A stretch of DNA of 64,000 nt from Candolleomyces eurysporus (lineage: Eukaryota > Basidiomycota > Agaricomycetes > Agaricales > Psathyrellaceae). The position numbers and the translations under genes are program-made. Every line of letters starts with the position of its first letter. Within the stretch, counting starts at the first letter, position 1. The notes under the pieces were generated by a model, which saw only the letters and a list, made by a program, of their open reading frames with translations, had not been told where the DNA came from and did no database searches. The stretch spans positions 48,835 through 112,834 of the forward strand of contig JANBPK010000731.1 in assembly GCA_027579435.1 (NCBI GenBank). Direction: 5' to 3'. Shown one piece after another: positions 22,740-33,920 of the stretch.

Positions 22740-23158
22740 CTAATGAAATAAACAGACCGGAACCCTGTTGGACTGTTGGCTGGCGACTGGGTCAGGCTCA
22801 GTATCCAGAGTTACAACTTCTACCTGTCTCGCCCTGTCACTGTTCGGGTGTCCAGCCTTTGGGACGACGATGGTGTGTAACGATGCTTCTTCTTGCTCAG
22901 TGTCTGACGAGCTGGGTTTGGGTTGTCGAAGTCTGTCTAAATGACGATCGTGACGATCTGGCTGGTGGTCGATGTTCTCCTTGACCACGGCTCTATGAAG
23001 GATAGGGAGCAAGACATGTGCCCCACCGCCGTACACCTCTATGGCCATGTAGTTATCGTTCCAAGGTATGGTATCTGTAGTTGTATTAGATTGCTAAAAA
23101 CGGAGTTTAGGCTAGTGGTGTTATGTATACCAGAAGTTTCGAGCGGAAACTGCGGCAT
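22740..23158 (-). CDS. Small hypothetical protein
   Basis: Two exons, complement of 22740..23074 and 23131..23158, joined across a 56-nt GTATAC...ACTACAG intron; 120 residues. The N-terminus carries a W-N-D-N-Y-M-A-I-E-V-Y-G-G-G-A-H patch, followed by a polar His/Asp/Arg-rich and Ser/Glu-rich tail likely to be disordered. No signal peptide or membrane segment is visible and no family is recognised. A TATA box sits 40-50 bp upstream, which supports transcription. It could be a lineage-specific orphan or a remnant of a larger gene. Confidence 0.45.
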
Positions 23159-23195
23159 GTCTGCTAAATTGCCGATGGTCGTCTGCTCTTCTTGA

Positions 23196-23207
23196 TTTAT
23201 ATTTATA
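23196..23207 (-). promoter_or_regulatory. TATA box of the small hypothetical gene
   Basis: The minus strand reads TATAAATATAAA 38-49 bp upstream of the ATG at 23158, in the range expected for a fungal TATA element. Confidence 0.4.
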
Positions 23208-25330
23208 CGTTATGTTGTCCTTCAAGAGAAGAGCCAAATGGGACGAATCAAGGGGAGGTAGATGAGAACAGAAGGAAGGTAAAACTGAAGAAAGGTGAAA
23301 GGAGAAAGAAGGGGCTATTATTGCGGAGTGAACGTTTTCGGTGTGGAGGACGATGGAAGAGAGTTGCTTGGGGATGCGGCGAATCAACTTGGTCACTCTT
23401 GTCCCATGATTGTCAGGTGGTGCCCGTGTTCGGACAGCTTAGCCCTTTTTCGAGCATAACGCCGGCTGTAAGTCGCGTCTCGGGCTGGATTCAATTATCA
23501 GCCCGGTCTATCCGGGGAAGAAAAATGGATACATTTTGGATGATACCGCCTGTTTAATATAAAATTAATTTGATCTGTGTTTTGTTTCGGTGTAAAGCAT
23601 ATGTGGTAGAGTGTTATTTCGATGATATGCTGTAGAATGTCCTCTTGCGACCTGAAAGTCATACAGACCTTTTCTCAAAACATCTGGTCGCGTTTGATCC
23701 GGTGTTCACCTCCGTTAATCAGACGCGTTCGAATCGGACAAGGAAACTCGTTCAGTCATGCGTAACGCGGCATCTCCTTGATGCGGTTGGTATACCAGTA
23801 TCGGTGGGCCTTAAGGAGTTGGGGATGAGCAGTAGGGCATCTTTGTATGTTTGATGGGGCTAAACTAGAGGGAGGGACTGAGGTTGTCAGGCCAATTTCC
23901 ATGTTGCCTCTTTGATTTTGGGTTGACGGAGCGCGTTAATCGACGATCGGCTTGAGCGGTTGAGCTTATCACTCGGGATTTCGAGAACATTGGTTGTCGG
24001 TAACCAGCTTTCGTATGTATGGCATGGTATAGCGACAGGCGAAAGCCTCGGAAACGAGAATTCCGACCCATGAGCTAACCGACAAAGGTGACTCAGAGGA
24101 TAGTTCGATTCGGCATTTGCCAATGCCCTATGCGCCTGGTCCCACCTTGTGCCGCCCAAGGCCTGAAAGGTTAGTGCTAAGCGATCGACCCCCGCGATGT
24201 AAGATATTTCGGTTCCATCTGTCGTTCCATTAACGAAGAACGGATGTTTTTGCAGTCTTACACAGCGGGCGATATGGTGCCGGTGGCGATAAGGATATAG
24301 TCAACGGGGGATGGTCGCTAAAATTCTTCATAGATGCCTACCGAAGAGCCCCCCTTATGTTATACGCGCCATATATGGATAGTGTTTCACCATAGCAACA
24401 TGCCTGCACTGTCGGTGCCCAAGACGAGGATGGATGCTGAAGAGGCCAACCGATGAAAGTGCCTTACCCTCCTTTCTCTTCAGCATGGTTAACCAGCCAA
24501 ATGCAACCGCTTACCAGCTTTCTGTCGAGACTCACGATCATCATGGTCTTTATGCTGAATACCTCCTTCCCTACAACGGTTCGATCACAGGCTCCATCGT
24601 CGTCCGATGACGAGTTCACCTAGAGCTCCCTCACATAGTACTAAGTTCGAGCCCTGGGGTACTTGTCTACAGTGAATATTTAGCTGCCCCTAATCTCTTC
24701 GTTCTCTGGACCCCTGCTGTTCCGTATCTTGCCTGCCATGATGGCAACTCGATGGATCACCAACTCGCCTCGACTCATTCGACTCATCCCGTTCATGAGT
24801 CGGCGATCTCATTCTTGGGGTGTCATCCGATTGTTAGAGGTTCCGTGTTCTAGTCACTCATTCATTTCCGTTTGATGGTCCGACCGGCCCGTCTACCATC
24901 ATCGCTGTGATCTCGTGCTGCCTCAACCTCTCCTCAACCTCTTGAATTTCGTTTTGTTCGATAGCGGGCTAGATTGGGTGTTCGGTTCGTTGGAACATGG
25001 TTTTTCAGTAATTCACATGTAGACAGTTCGCATCTATATTTTTTTCTAAGCAGGACAAACTCCTTCCAAACGCAATCTGTCCCTTGTTTCCGATGAGATA
25101 TATTTATTGGGGCTTGAACTGTGATTCGGTTCCTGACGATGGTGTTAAGGACGATCTTTTTCTTTGAGGAAATTCCACTGTTCTAGCTGTCGAAACATAG
25201 TCCATGTCGAACTCTTCCTGAAGGCGTAGCTATAATCCTCCAAGCAAGCGATTGTCGTCCAGATCCATATCAAGTAGACCAGTCGAGAGTTAATTAAAAA
25301 GTATTGATGATGTCAGTATGATGTAATGTT
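23208..25330. other. Long intergenic stretch, one possible short coding exon
   Basis: About 2.1 kb without a supported gene. One short frame at 24485-24610 (+) follows a good acceptor (TTCTCTTCAG) and reads M-V-N-Q-P-N-A-T-A-Y-Q-L-S-V-E-T before a coding-like 25 residues. I could not link it to other exons. Frames at 23645-23854 (+) and 23887-24159 (-) have no domain. Confidence 0.35.
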
Positions 25331-25389
25331 ATCAGCCGGGACCGCGATCGGCACTGTAATCGGCAATCAGCGGGACCGCGTGATATAAG
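25331..25389 (+). promoter_or_regulatory. Direct repeat plus TATA box upstream of the RNase H1-N-like gene
   Basis: ATCAGCCGGGACCGCG at about 25331 and ATCAGCGGGACCGCG at about 25367 form a direct repeat spaced 35 bp. It is followed at once by GATATAAG (25382-25389), about 120 bp before the ATG. The layout suggests duplicated activator sites next to a core promoter; the binding factor is unknown. Confidence 0.4.
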
Positions 25390-25506
25390 TAGGGCACAGC
25401 CCCTCGTGCCAGACCCAGAGGAACCTTGCTTTCGTATTACGCCCATCTCTCCCTGCTGATACCAAACACTGGTCAGGCTGATCTGATCTTCCTATCAGTC
25501 GTACCG

Positions 25507-26628
25507 ATGCGTTTAGGAGTATTAATGACTCCGACTTCGTACACACTCCCCGCCAACTTGACTTCTGGCGACTTCTTGGAGGCTTCAGTTGACCATGCTT
25601 TCAGGGGCCTATCCGACACCACCACTCGGACTTTGCGCGACGATACTGCGGGCGGCTTCCACCACCGAAGCACTACAGGGTACCGGGTAGGAAGTCCCCT
25701 TCGTACCTCTCAGTTTACTATGGGTTCAGCCTCTAACACAGCAGCACCATTCGTCTCCGGAAACCAGTATGATGGCAGAGACTACGCACAGTATGTACGG
25801 CATACGAATGACTATAGCTCACCGGTGCGATACGAAGACCCACCATATGATCCTGCTCGGCCTGCCTTCACCAATGTGCGTTCGTTCGCTGGATCGTCTG
25901 CGTCGAGGCTCGCATCCCTCCATGCTCCGCCTATGATCTCGGTTTGGCGGCCCGCTCCCCAGTCTTATCCGCGTCAGTCTATCGCTCTTGGTAGAGGCTC
26001 TTGTGGAGTCAGTTCGTCTTTTTCTACGAGCCGTTCTCCAAATGCCCATAACAAGATGGGCGTTCGACCTCGTTGTATCCGACCTCGTATTCTAAAGACG
26101 GTGGTTGACTTTCGGATCGATTTACGCCACGAACACAAAGGGCCGCGCAAGTATTACGTGGTTACAAGAGGCCGTTGTTGCGGTGTTTGGGACTCATGGT
26201 GAGCTGTCTTATGACCCGTCGTCGACTTTGATTATGTCTCACGATTACGCTTGGATTGCCTCTCCACTCTCCTTACCTCTTCCCCATACGCATATATGTT
26301 TTCCTTACCCTTCCCTATCGCTGAACACTCTTGGTGTTCCTATATCACTTTTATATCTCTCGTCGCCATCTTATTCTCCTCCTTTCCATTTCGCTTCATT
26401 TGCGATCGTTACTATATTTTTTTTTCTCTTTTTTNATTTTCGACCAGGCTCGTTGTGGCTGCAATGCTGCGCATGGATACTGGAAACACTGTTTTCAAGG
26501 GATACTTTAAGTGGGAGGACGCCGTGCGGGCGTATCTAGCCGCTAAACAGCTCGGTCTCCTGTATGCTCTTCCGAGATCGGTGGAGGATATTCGGCTACT
26601 TGGACCAGTCAATAGGGCTATACAGTGA
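25507..26628 (+). CDS. Protein with RNase H1 N-terminal-like (hybrid-binding) domain
   Basis: Two exons, 25507..26198 and 26448..26628; 290 residues. The 249-nt intron (GTGAGC...CGACCAG) is long for this window, T-rich, and contains an N. The first two thirds are a low-complexity Ser/Pro/Tyr region. The C-terminus matches the Caulimovirus viroplasmin/RNase H1 N-terminal fold: K-Y-Y-V-V-T-R-G-R-C-C-G-V-W-D-S-W before the intron, then V-F-K-G-Y-F-K-W-E-D-A-V-R-A-Y directly after it. That small domain binds RNA:DNA hybrids or dsRNA. No RNase H catalytic domain follows, so this would be a stand-alone nucleic-acid binder, an arrangement seen in many Agaricomycete proteins. The next in-frame ATG is at 25528. 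Confidence 0.7.
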
Positions 26629-27562
26629 ATTAGATTCCACCTGGCATTTTACGAGGCGTTCAATATGTTCGAATGTTTCATCGTTGTCCGAGTTTCGCCT
26701 AGGCCTATTTCTTGGATCCTTCGATTACTCACCGTTTGGTACGAGCCGGCTCTTTTTCTTAGTGTATATATATATCTTGCTTCTTCTCTTACTTCTCGTC
26801 GCTCGTGTTTACGAAAAGATCGACCCCTATCTTCTTAAATAGATCTGTATATAATTGTCTATTTCCCTGTCTTCTGTGCGTTCGTCGTCATCTGCCCTAC
26901 AGTTCCTTGGTGGGTATTCCGCCTCATCCTCTGACTGCTGTTGTTGAGTTTTGCGCCTCTCGTCAGAGATTATTTAGTCCCCGTCGTTATACGATCTGCG
27001 ACTGTATCACCATATCTCCTCAACCGTCCATACTTTTTTACACATGCGTACCTGGCAACCCTCGATCTCAAGTTTTTTTCCGGCCATGACGGGACTAAAC
27101 AACCTTCTGATCGAACACACGAGGCATCTCGAGACGATCAAGCGAGATCCATCGTGCTGAGTACCTTACCGACGGTTCGACAGGCTTCTCTCATCATGCA
27201 TCATTTAAGTGACAATAAGATCTAGATCTTCAGGCCTTGAGGCTCGTCCGCCGCTAAGGATCGAAGGGTAATTTGATAAAGGAAGGTTCGAGTCGATGCA
27301 CGGCGGCGTTCGTTCAATCTGAAATCCTTTGAAACAACAATTTTAAACTTCCACTAGCTCGGTTTAGGAAAGACACATCGTGCCTACGAAATCTACATGC
27401 CGTCCGGAGCAAAAATAAAATGAATAGAAGAATCCGCTAATAAAGAGAACCACAAGCTTGCGAGCAGAACATAGGACTAAGTTCGCCTGCATCCTTGCTC
27501 TTTACCGCACTTCCACGAGACGAAACCTATCTAGACCATTCGAATCTATTTTGCCCTCTACA
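26629..27562. other. Intergenic stretch, no gene seen
   Basis: Pyrimidine-rich in its first half. Frames at 26805-27225 (+) overlap one another and lack domains. It should include the promoter of the first MYND gene, but no clear TATA was found. Confidence 0.4.
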
Positions 27563-29725
27563 ATGGATGACTCCGCCGTGCCGAATGTCATTCTTGAGGT
27601 AAGCCAGACTACGTTCTCCAGTCTATTTAGGAAATCAAGCTCCGTTGCAGATCATCGAACGTATAGGACAAGACCTGGCGAAGGACGCTTTGAATCTAGA
27701 GCTGCTTCAGAAAATAGAGTGGAACCGGGGATCTATGAAGGGCGCCAGGACCATATTGGTGGTCGCACTCATCGAGCTTGCATCCAGTCGACGCAGTGAT
27801 ATCGAAGAAGCAGCGATGGCGGTCGTGCTCGGGAGTTGTGTAGCGCTCTGCGGGAAATTCCCCGCGACTGTATTCGAAGAAGCCTTCAACAGCCGGTCGT
27901 CTCCTCAGGCAGAATTAGAGCGCCTATTATCCACCTTTATCCGGATGATCGACTTCCCCTCCCAATACTTCCCTTTCGTCGAGAGTCCTTTAAGTAGGGC
28001 GCTGTGTCTGGCGTCCTCTGTCGTAGGAAAGCTACACGGGACGATCAAGCACCTGTTCAAAACGCCGCCGAATTTCCATCTGCTGGCAGTCGTTGCGTTC
28101 AGGCTCTGGTCATGTGGGAGGGGCGCCATGGACATGTCAACCTTTACTTCCATGTCGTGGAAGCCCAACGGTGATATAGGTTCCGAAGTCCTGTTGAACG
28201 TACTGACTGATGCTGTCTCTCGTTCCTATTTCTTAAAGTATTGCTCGTTGGAGGGTGTGATAGCATGGGAAACGCTCGTTTCGTGGACTGTCGGGAGGGC
28301 CGTCATCCTTCAACACTCCTCTGACCACACCCTATTCGACGTATACAAACTCGCCCTTATAATTCACGTCTTCTACGAAGGTTGCGCCGAATTCTCTTTT
28401 AGAATGCCCATATCGAAACCTTTACGCCTGCTTTCGAGAGCCTCTACGAAGGGTACCTCGGTCACACGAGACCACGCCGTCGCGTCGTCGGCCCTCCTGA
28501 CGGCGGTATACAACACGACTATAGTTCCTCTCGCCGGGAAAAGGTTGAGAAAGAAATTGACTTCCTTGTTGGGCTCCGAACTCCTACCACCGCTGCGAAT
28601 AGTTATCCGTCTCACCGATCCCGACTTGGACGACTGCGACATACAATCGTCCTGGTCCTTGTTCGTCCGTCTGATCGAGCTCATCCAGTTTCCTCAGAGT
28701 ATACGACCGCTCTGGAGAGCTACCAAAGCTCTGAGCCGAATACATCCCAAGGACGACCATCCGACATGGAAGACATTTGTGGGAGTTACCAAGATTTTCT
28801 ACGACGGATACGCCAATATGTTGAGGTCAGGTAGCTACGGGATGTGCGATAACCTGAAGGTATGTGTTTCTGTCATTGGGGGATAGACTTTTATCGATCG
28901 AATCCCTTCTGCGACTAGTGCGAGAAGACTCAGCTTGACGTCAAACAGTGCAAGAATTGTCGCCAAGTCTTTTACTGTAGCGAGGATTGCCAGCGTGAGG
29001 ACTGGGTCGCCATGCATTCTCGAGACTGCCAAGACTATCGTGAGGGGGTTTTGCCCATCAGTAAGCGTCTTTCGCCGTATCACAGGCGTCATAATGTATT
29101 GATGATCCTAACAGACAATACGACTTTCCGGAGGAGGTGTTATCTTGCGCACGGGCTGAGCGGTATGATTGCAGGTAGCATCCTCTTTGCACCTACGTCG
29201 AACCCTCGTCTGGTGGATCTTCAACAGGATCCTAAACGCGTCCAGCTTTTTAGACTCGACCACATCCCTTCGCCGTGGATAAATTATGGTATCGATGACA
29301 TACTACGGTCTGAAAAACCTCACAAAGTCTCCCTTGCATTCACCGCGATGTTGGGCTTAGCCAATTCTAGAAGGGACCTTAAACTGGTCGCGTTATACTT
29401 CGAGGACGATTTCGAGAAGGATGAGAATGAGGAAGAGGGCGATGACGAAGACGAGTACAAGGACAAGGACGAATATGCGACATCGATCGAGGAATTGAAC
29501 AAACCCTGTGACACCCAATCGACAGCTGAAGGCATCGACTGCGACTGCGAGGGCGATGTAGTCAAAATACCGTCGTATCTCTTCTGCCTGTTCAGACGGT
29601 CCGTAGATCCGTCGAACAATAAGCAAGTTTACATCCCTTTCAAGGTGACGGAGACTGCAGATCTTGGCCTTCTCGACGTCGCGGAAGCAACATCTTGTGC
29701 TCCTATCACGATTCTTTGTGTATAG
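27563..29725 (+). CDS. MYND-type zinc-finger protein, copy A
   Basis: Four exons, 27563..27598, 27651..28859, 28919..29060 and 29115..29725; 665 residues with all phases closed. A large alpha-helical N-terminal region (residues 1-410) precedes a MYND finger whose first Cys pair is completed by the third intron's splicing (C-D-N-L-K-C, then Q-C-K-N-C, Y-C-S-E-D-C and a terminal H-S-R-D-C). MYND fingers bind proline-rich peptides and mediate protein-protein contacts. The C-terminal domain ends with a very acidic stretch (E-D-D-F-E-K-D-E-N-E-E-E-G-D-D-E). There is no SET domain, so it is not an obvious methyltransferase. The last intron is in frame and easily missed; the paralogue at 52.7 kb confirms it. 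Confidence 0.8.
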
Positions 29726-30249
29726 GGTTGACAATCAGATACCATATTCCTTTTCTTCATTGGATGGGCTCTCTTGTAGTATCCATGTTCGCGTTGGCTC
29801 GAACCTTTCTCCTGATGTTTTCTTNGACCATTTTTTTTTCTGTACATTTTTGCGAGTAAACNTTTTTTTTTTTTTTTCTTGTCTATTCTATTTGTTGAGG
29901 TTTAATTGAAAGTTATACTTGTCGACTCTATGCAGTACGTTTTACAGAAGAATTTTTAGAGGTGACGCTGCGTCAAGTCCTCTCAAGGCGCGAGACCGCA
30001 TTCAAAAATGACCTTTCGTTGATCCATAACGATTGCGGGCAATCGGACCGGATAATTTGACATGTATCACAGCCGGTGCACGCCGATGGTATTTGGCCAC
30101 AACTAGGTTACGCAAACTGCCGAAGTGTCGCGTCCGAACATGAACTTTCTGGTCCGTTCTGTCTCACATTCCCTTTCGTCTTGATTCTCAAGCGGACAAA
30201 TCATCCATCAGGTCGTGTTGAATTCCTTCGATAATCGCGTTCGAGAATA
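29726..30249. other. Intergenic stretch with poly-T runs and Ns
   Basis: Between the MYND A and GATA-finger genes. Long T homopolymers with single Ns at 29825 and 29862 suggest uncertain base calling. No gene was seen. Confidence 0.45.
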
Positions 30250-31151
30250 ATGCTGGAGTCACATAAACGCTCTATATGGTTTCTGGTTAACCCTCCATCT
30301 TTCGAGGCGTCTTCGTCCCCGTCTTGTACTCCCGTCACCGAATCGACGCTACCATCCCAAACCGTACGAGCCAGTACTTTATTGATGATGCCCTACGTAT
30401 CACTTACGTCTCTGACTAAAACTGTCCCTAGTTGCGCAGCAAGATAATACGTACCCCAAAAGTAATCGAAAAAGGGAGTGGAGAACCCCACGTAGAGAGA
30501 TTGGCGCTACAACGTCCCGTTAGGTGCGGCCTCGAACGTTCGATGGCCATCGAAAGACTCGTTTGGCAGAGCAAAGGGTCTGTCGCGAATGGGTATATTG
30601 GAGGAGCCGAGTCTCTTCATGTTCGGAAATACGTAGGTGGGAAGCGATGGGCGGACAGAGCGAAGGCAGTGGAAAGCCTTATGATCAGCCGTGGACTATA
30701 CGTGAACCAGGCTGACCTACCTAATATTGGTGAGGATACTCGATCAAGTAGGCCCGTCCCCTCTCGTAGGATATCAAAAACCATATCCCACTTCCCTCTG
30801 GCCAACTACAAGGAAGGTTGCGTTCAGTCGGCTATGCACGATGAGTTGTCTTATAGTGCATGGATGCCTGGAGACGTCATTCAAGATTTCTCTCAATACG
30901 GAACGGGTGATATTGCGTGTGACCGGTGCAAGGCTACCGCGACACCTTGGTGGAGATTTGGAAAAAGAGGCGAGGCGCTCTGCAATTCGTGCGGTTCGTA
31001 TTTGAGGAAGGTACGTGTCGAAGTCGAGAATTCGTGTTCGGATTCTGACACCAGCTATTAGAACGGTGTGGACCGCCCTATAGAGCTGTGTAACGGATGT
31101 GAATCTGTCTACCTTACGAAAAGACGCTGGAGAGTCAGGTGCGAAGAGTAA
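30250..31151 (+). CDS. GATA-type zinc-finger protein
   Basis: Three exons, 30250..30363, 30432..31010 and 31062..31151; 260 residues. Introns are GTACGA...CCCTAG (68 nt) and GTACGT...TATTAG (51 nt), both phase 0. One GATA finger lies near the C-terminus: C-D-R-C, 17 residues including T-P-W-W-R, then C-N-S-C, and the second intron falls just after it as in many fungal GATA genes. The spliced tail (N-G-V-D-R-P) matches the basic arm position but is shorter than usual and ends with further cysteines. A sequence-specific regulator binding GATA sites is the family expectation. The rest of the protein has no recognised domain, and its targets cannot be read from sequence. Confidence 0.78.
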
Positions 31152-32487
31152 GAGGTCTTCTGCTTCATACACAGTGTGTCCCATGTGTTAATCGTCCTCG
31201 CCCCGTCAGCTGTAAAACCAAACAGAGAAAGGCACCCAGTTACCATCCACTTTCTCCCAGAGTGCTTGTTTGACATTGTTCCTTGGACGGGATGATGCGG
31301 CCGAAGTGAAATATTTGGCTACTCGGGTCGTGGGACTAGTTACCCGTTATTCGCAGCATGAATAGGTGTTCGAGCGGAGTCGACATGATCGAAGTAATGG
31401 ATGATGTATGCTAGCTCAAGAAGTGCATCGTGTACTCCTCGCATATGCCATCCTACGCCTACTTATTCGTTCTATTTCACTTCGCCTTTTACATATTTTT
31501 TTTTTCTTTATTTTTTCGTAATTATGAGGTGCTACACAGGGGATAAGATATAGACTGTGCAGACTCTATATATGGGTCTTATCGCTGAAAATTACCGGAT
31601 ATAAAGGCTTTGAACATGACCGAATTTTCGAATAAATGAGCTATCTTCTTTATCTCTAATTTTACTTATTTATTCTTATTATTATTTCACGCTCTTTTTA
31701 CTTTTTTATCGGTTTTAGGACCGAGGCTCTATGGTTGCTTTTTGCTTCCTAGTAGGAGTCTTCGATGGATGACCGTCGCGAGGTTGCAGAACGTTTAATT
31801 TTTGTGCGTATACTTCTGATACCACCTCCATGAGCTCTTTGTCGGGCAACGAGCGTTTCAACATCAAGGAAGCTTTCTACATCTACGGCGATTCATGAGT
31901 AAAGGATGATGCTGTTATTGAGATTGCGGGGTCTGCATGAGCATACAAAACGTGTTATCAACGAACGTGTGGCGCTTGGGCTCCAGGCACATCAAAGTGA
32001 CGGACAGCACGTCATCCTTGCTCGACGAATCTGTCATGATTGGGTTCGGCTTCCTCACCCGGTTGCGAAACGTTCGGGAATCCAACAGAAATGATTATCT
32101 CTGACTGTTTCTTGGGTATAGTGAGAGCAGTTCCTGAAGGTAACAGGCCGTTCCATCCGTGCGGACTGGAAGCAAGATTTGCACTCTTTACCCAGCCTAT
32201 CTCTGCTTTTTCACCGCCTGACTCGTAGTAAATCTTGGAGCGGGACGTACAAGTTGATCTCGGACACAAAAGTTGTCGTAAGTCGGACCTTCTGCTAGAC
32301 AATCGTCCACCCAGTCGGGAGAACGATAGGTGCACACATGATTTGTCCTTAGCTCACTTTTTCTCCGTCATACAGTGCATTATTTGAAAGTTCTACCGCT
32401 AACCCAAAGTTTTAAAGTATAGCTTTGACGTCGTATGGAAATTTGTTCTTTGTTGAATCGAGTCTACTTTCTTGAGCGATAAAACCA
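31152..32487. other. Intergenic stretch, no gene seen
   Basis: AT-rich, with T runs near 31490-31700. Frames around 31906-32335 on both strands lack domains and splice partners. Confidence 0.4.
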
Positions 32488-33575
32488 TCATCGAATAGAT
32501 AGAAATTCCTCCACGACTAACCAGTGGCCGGTTAGGCCAATCCCTTCCTCGAACCCAACGCAGGGGTACGCGGTTGATGACGAAGCGTCGAATGGGGTAA
32601 GAAGATGTGAGGACGTTGTTGGAGGGGCAGTGACTGTTTCTACGTTCCCATAATTGCGTCTCCAGTCCCTAGGCACTTCTAAAGGTTTATCGGCTTCTAT
32701 ATCCGAAAGTTCTTCGAGGGACATCACGATTGCGGTTGCACCTGCGACATCTAGGGCTGACGGACCCTCGTAAGGGCCATGTGTGCCGAGGTCTGAGTGA
32801 TCGAAGCCTAAGTAGTCACGATTTCGAACGTCGTCCACGCCATCGGTTACTTCTCTTTTTTCACCGTCGGTTGATACGTCTTCGTTCTTTGGACTATTTG
32901 CACTTTTCCTCTGCGTGACGATATTATCCCTATGATGGCAGCCCGGCCCCGCAATATCTTGTTTTGGGTTGGGGGTGGGCGGTTCTGGTTCATTGAATGA
33001 CGAGAGCCTGTGGGCGGTTATCCCTCCGATGGCTGTGTCAGCGCTTGAATCCTGCCCGCCGATCAAAGTATAGACGATTTCAAGGTTCGTGGTAGGCTCT
33101 ATCTTAAGTAGAGTGGTCGATAAGAGGTTGCACAGTAGTTTGGACGATTCCCCAAGGCAGATGTATTGAACGAGCTTGAAATCTGAATGAATACATTTAT
33201 CGTTAGCTCCATGCTATTCGAATAGATTGCCAACAGCATATGATCATAAGGAAATAGTCACTTACCGCTTGACGATCCAGTCAACATGTGCTTACAGAAC
33301 GCTTCAGGTAGTATGGAGAAATATGTTTTGTAGTCCGAACCGCTGTCGCCGCTTAGAAATATATCGAAATGGACGGGGGTCTCGTCAAAGTGCTGTAGGA
33401 TTGCCGTACTGGTTCTCACCAGGGTAAAAGGGGTTACAAAGGTGACTATGACACCGTCGGTATCCGATCTTTTGACTTTGATTGCGAACAGTCTGGATGG
33501 CATCTTGGTACTCTCTTCGTGGATACAGTTAGTTGCGACCATGGACAGTCTAGAATCTTCTAGGCGTATCGGCAC
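32488..33575 (-). CDS. Hypothetical protein, 5' end unresolved
   Basis: Two clear exons, complement of 32488..33182 and 33266..33575, joined by an 83-nt GTAAGT...CATTCAG intron in phase; at least 334 residues. The N-terminal part is beta-rich and mixed hydrophobic (F-A-I-K-V-K-R-S-D-T-D-G-V-I-V-T-F-V-T-P-F). The C-terminal half is polar, acidic and probably disordered. The frame is open upstream to about 33920 but contains no ATG, so at least one 5' exon is missing from this model. A frame starting at the ATG near 33800 would suit if joined by an intron I could not place. No family was recognised. Confidence 0.45.
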
Positions 33576-33920
33576 GGGAATGATCGTATGGTGTTCGAAT
33601 TTGGGTATAGCTACCTCGGCCGAGGGCGAATAGTAGGCATAGGGTGTGCAATCTCCAATCTGATTTCTGGGTATAAAGGCGGGAGACGAAGGAGAGATCC
33701 GTCGAAGTGCTGCAATTCGCGCGTTGATGGAGTGCCTCGAAATTTGTCGACCACGGTGGAGGGAGATGAAAAGGGAGATGAAGAACGCTCTGACTGGCCA
33801 TAATTGACGGCTCAGGTCTTGTCTGAGCCTCAGTCGACAATCTTCTGAGAAGATGGCATGGTAATACCACTCAAGCGCTAAAAAATGGAGGGTGGCGGAA
33901 GCGGGTCAAAGGACATAGAC

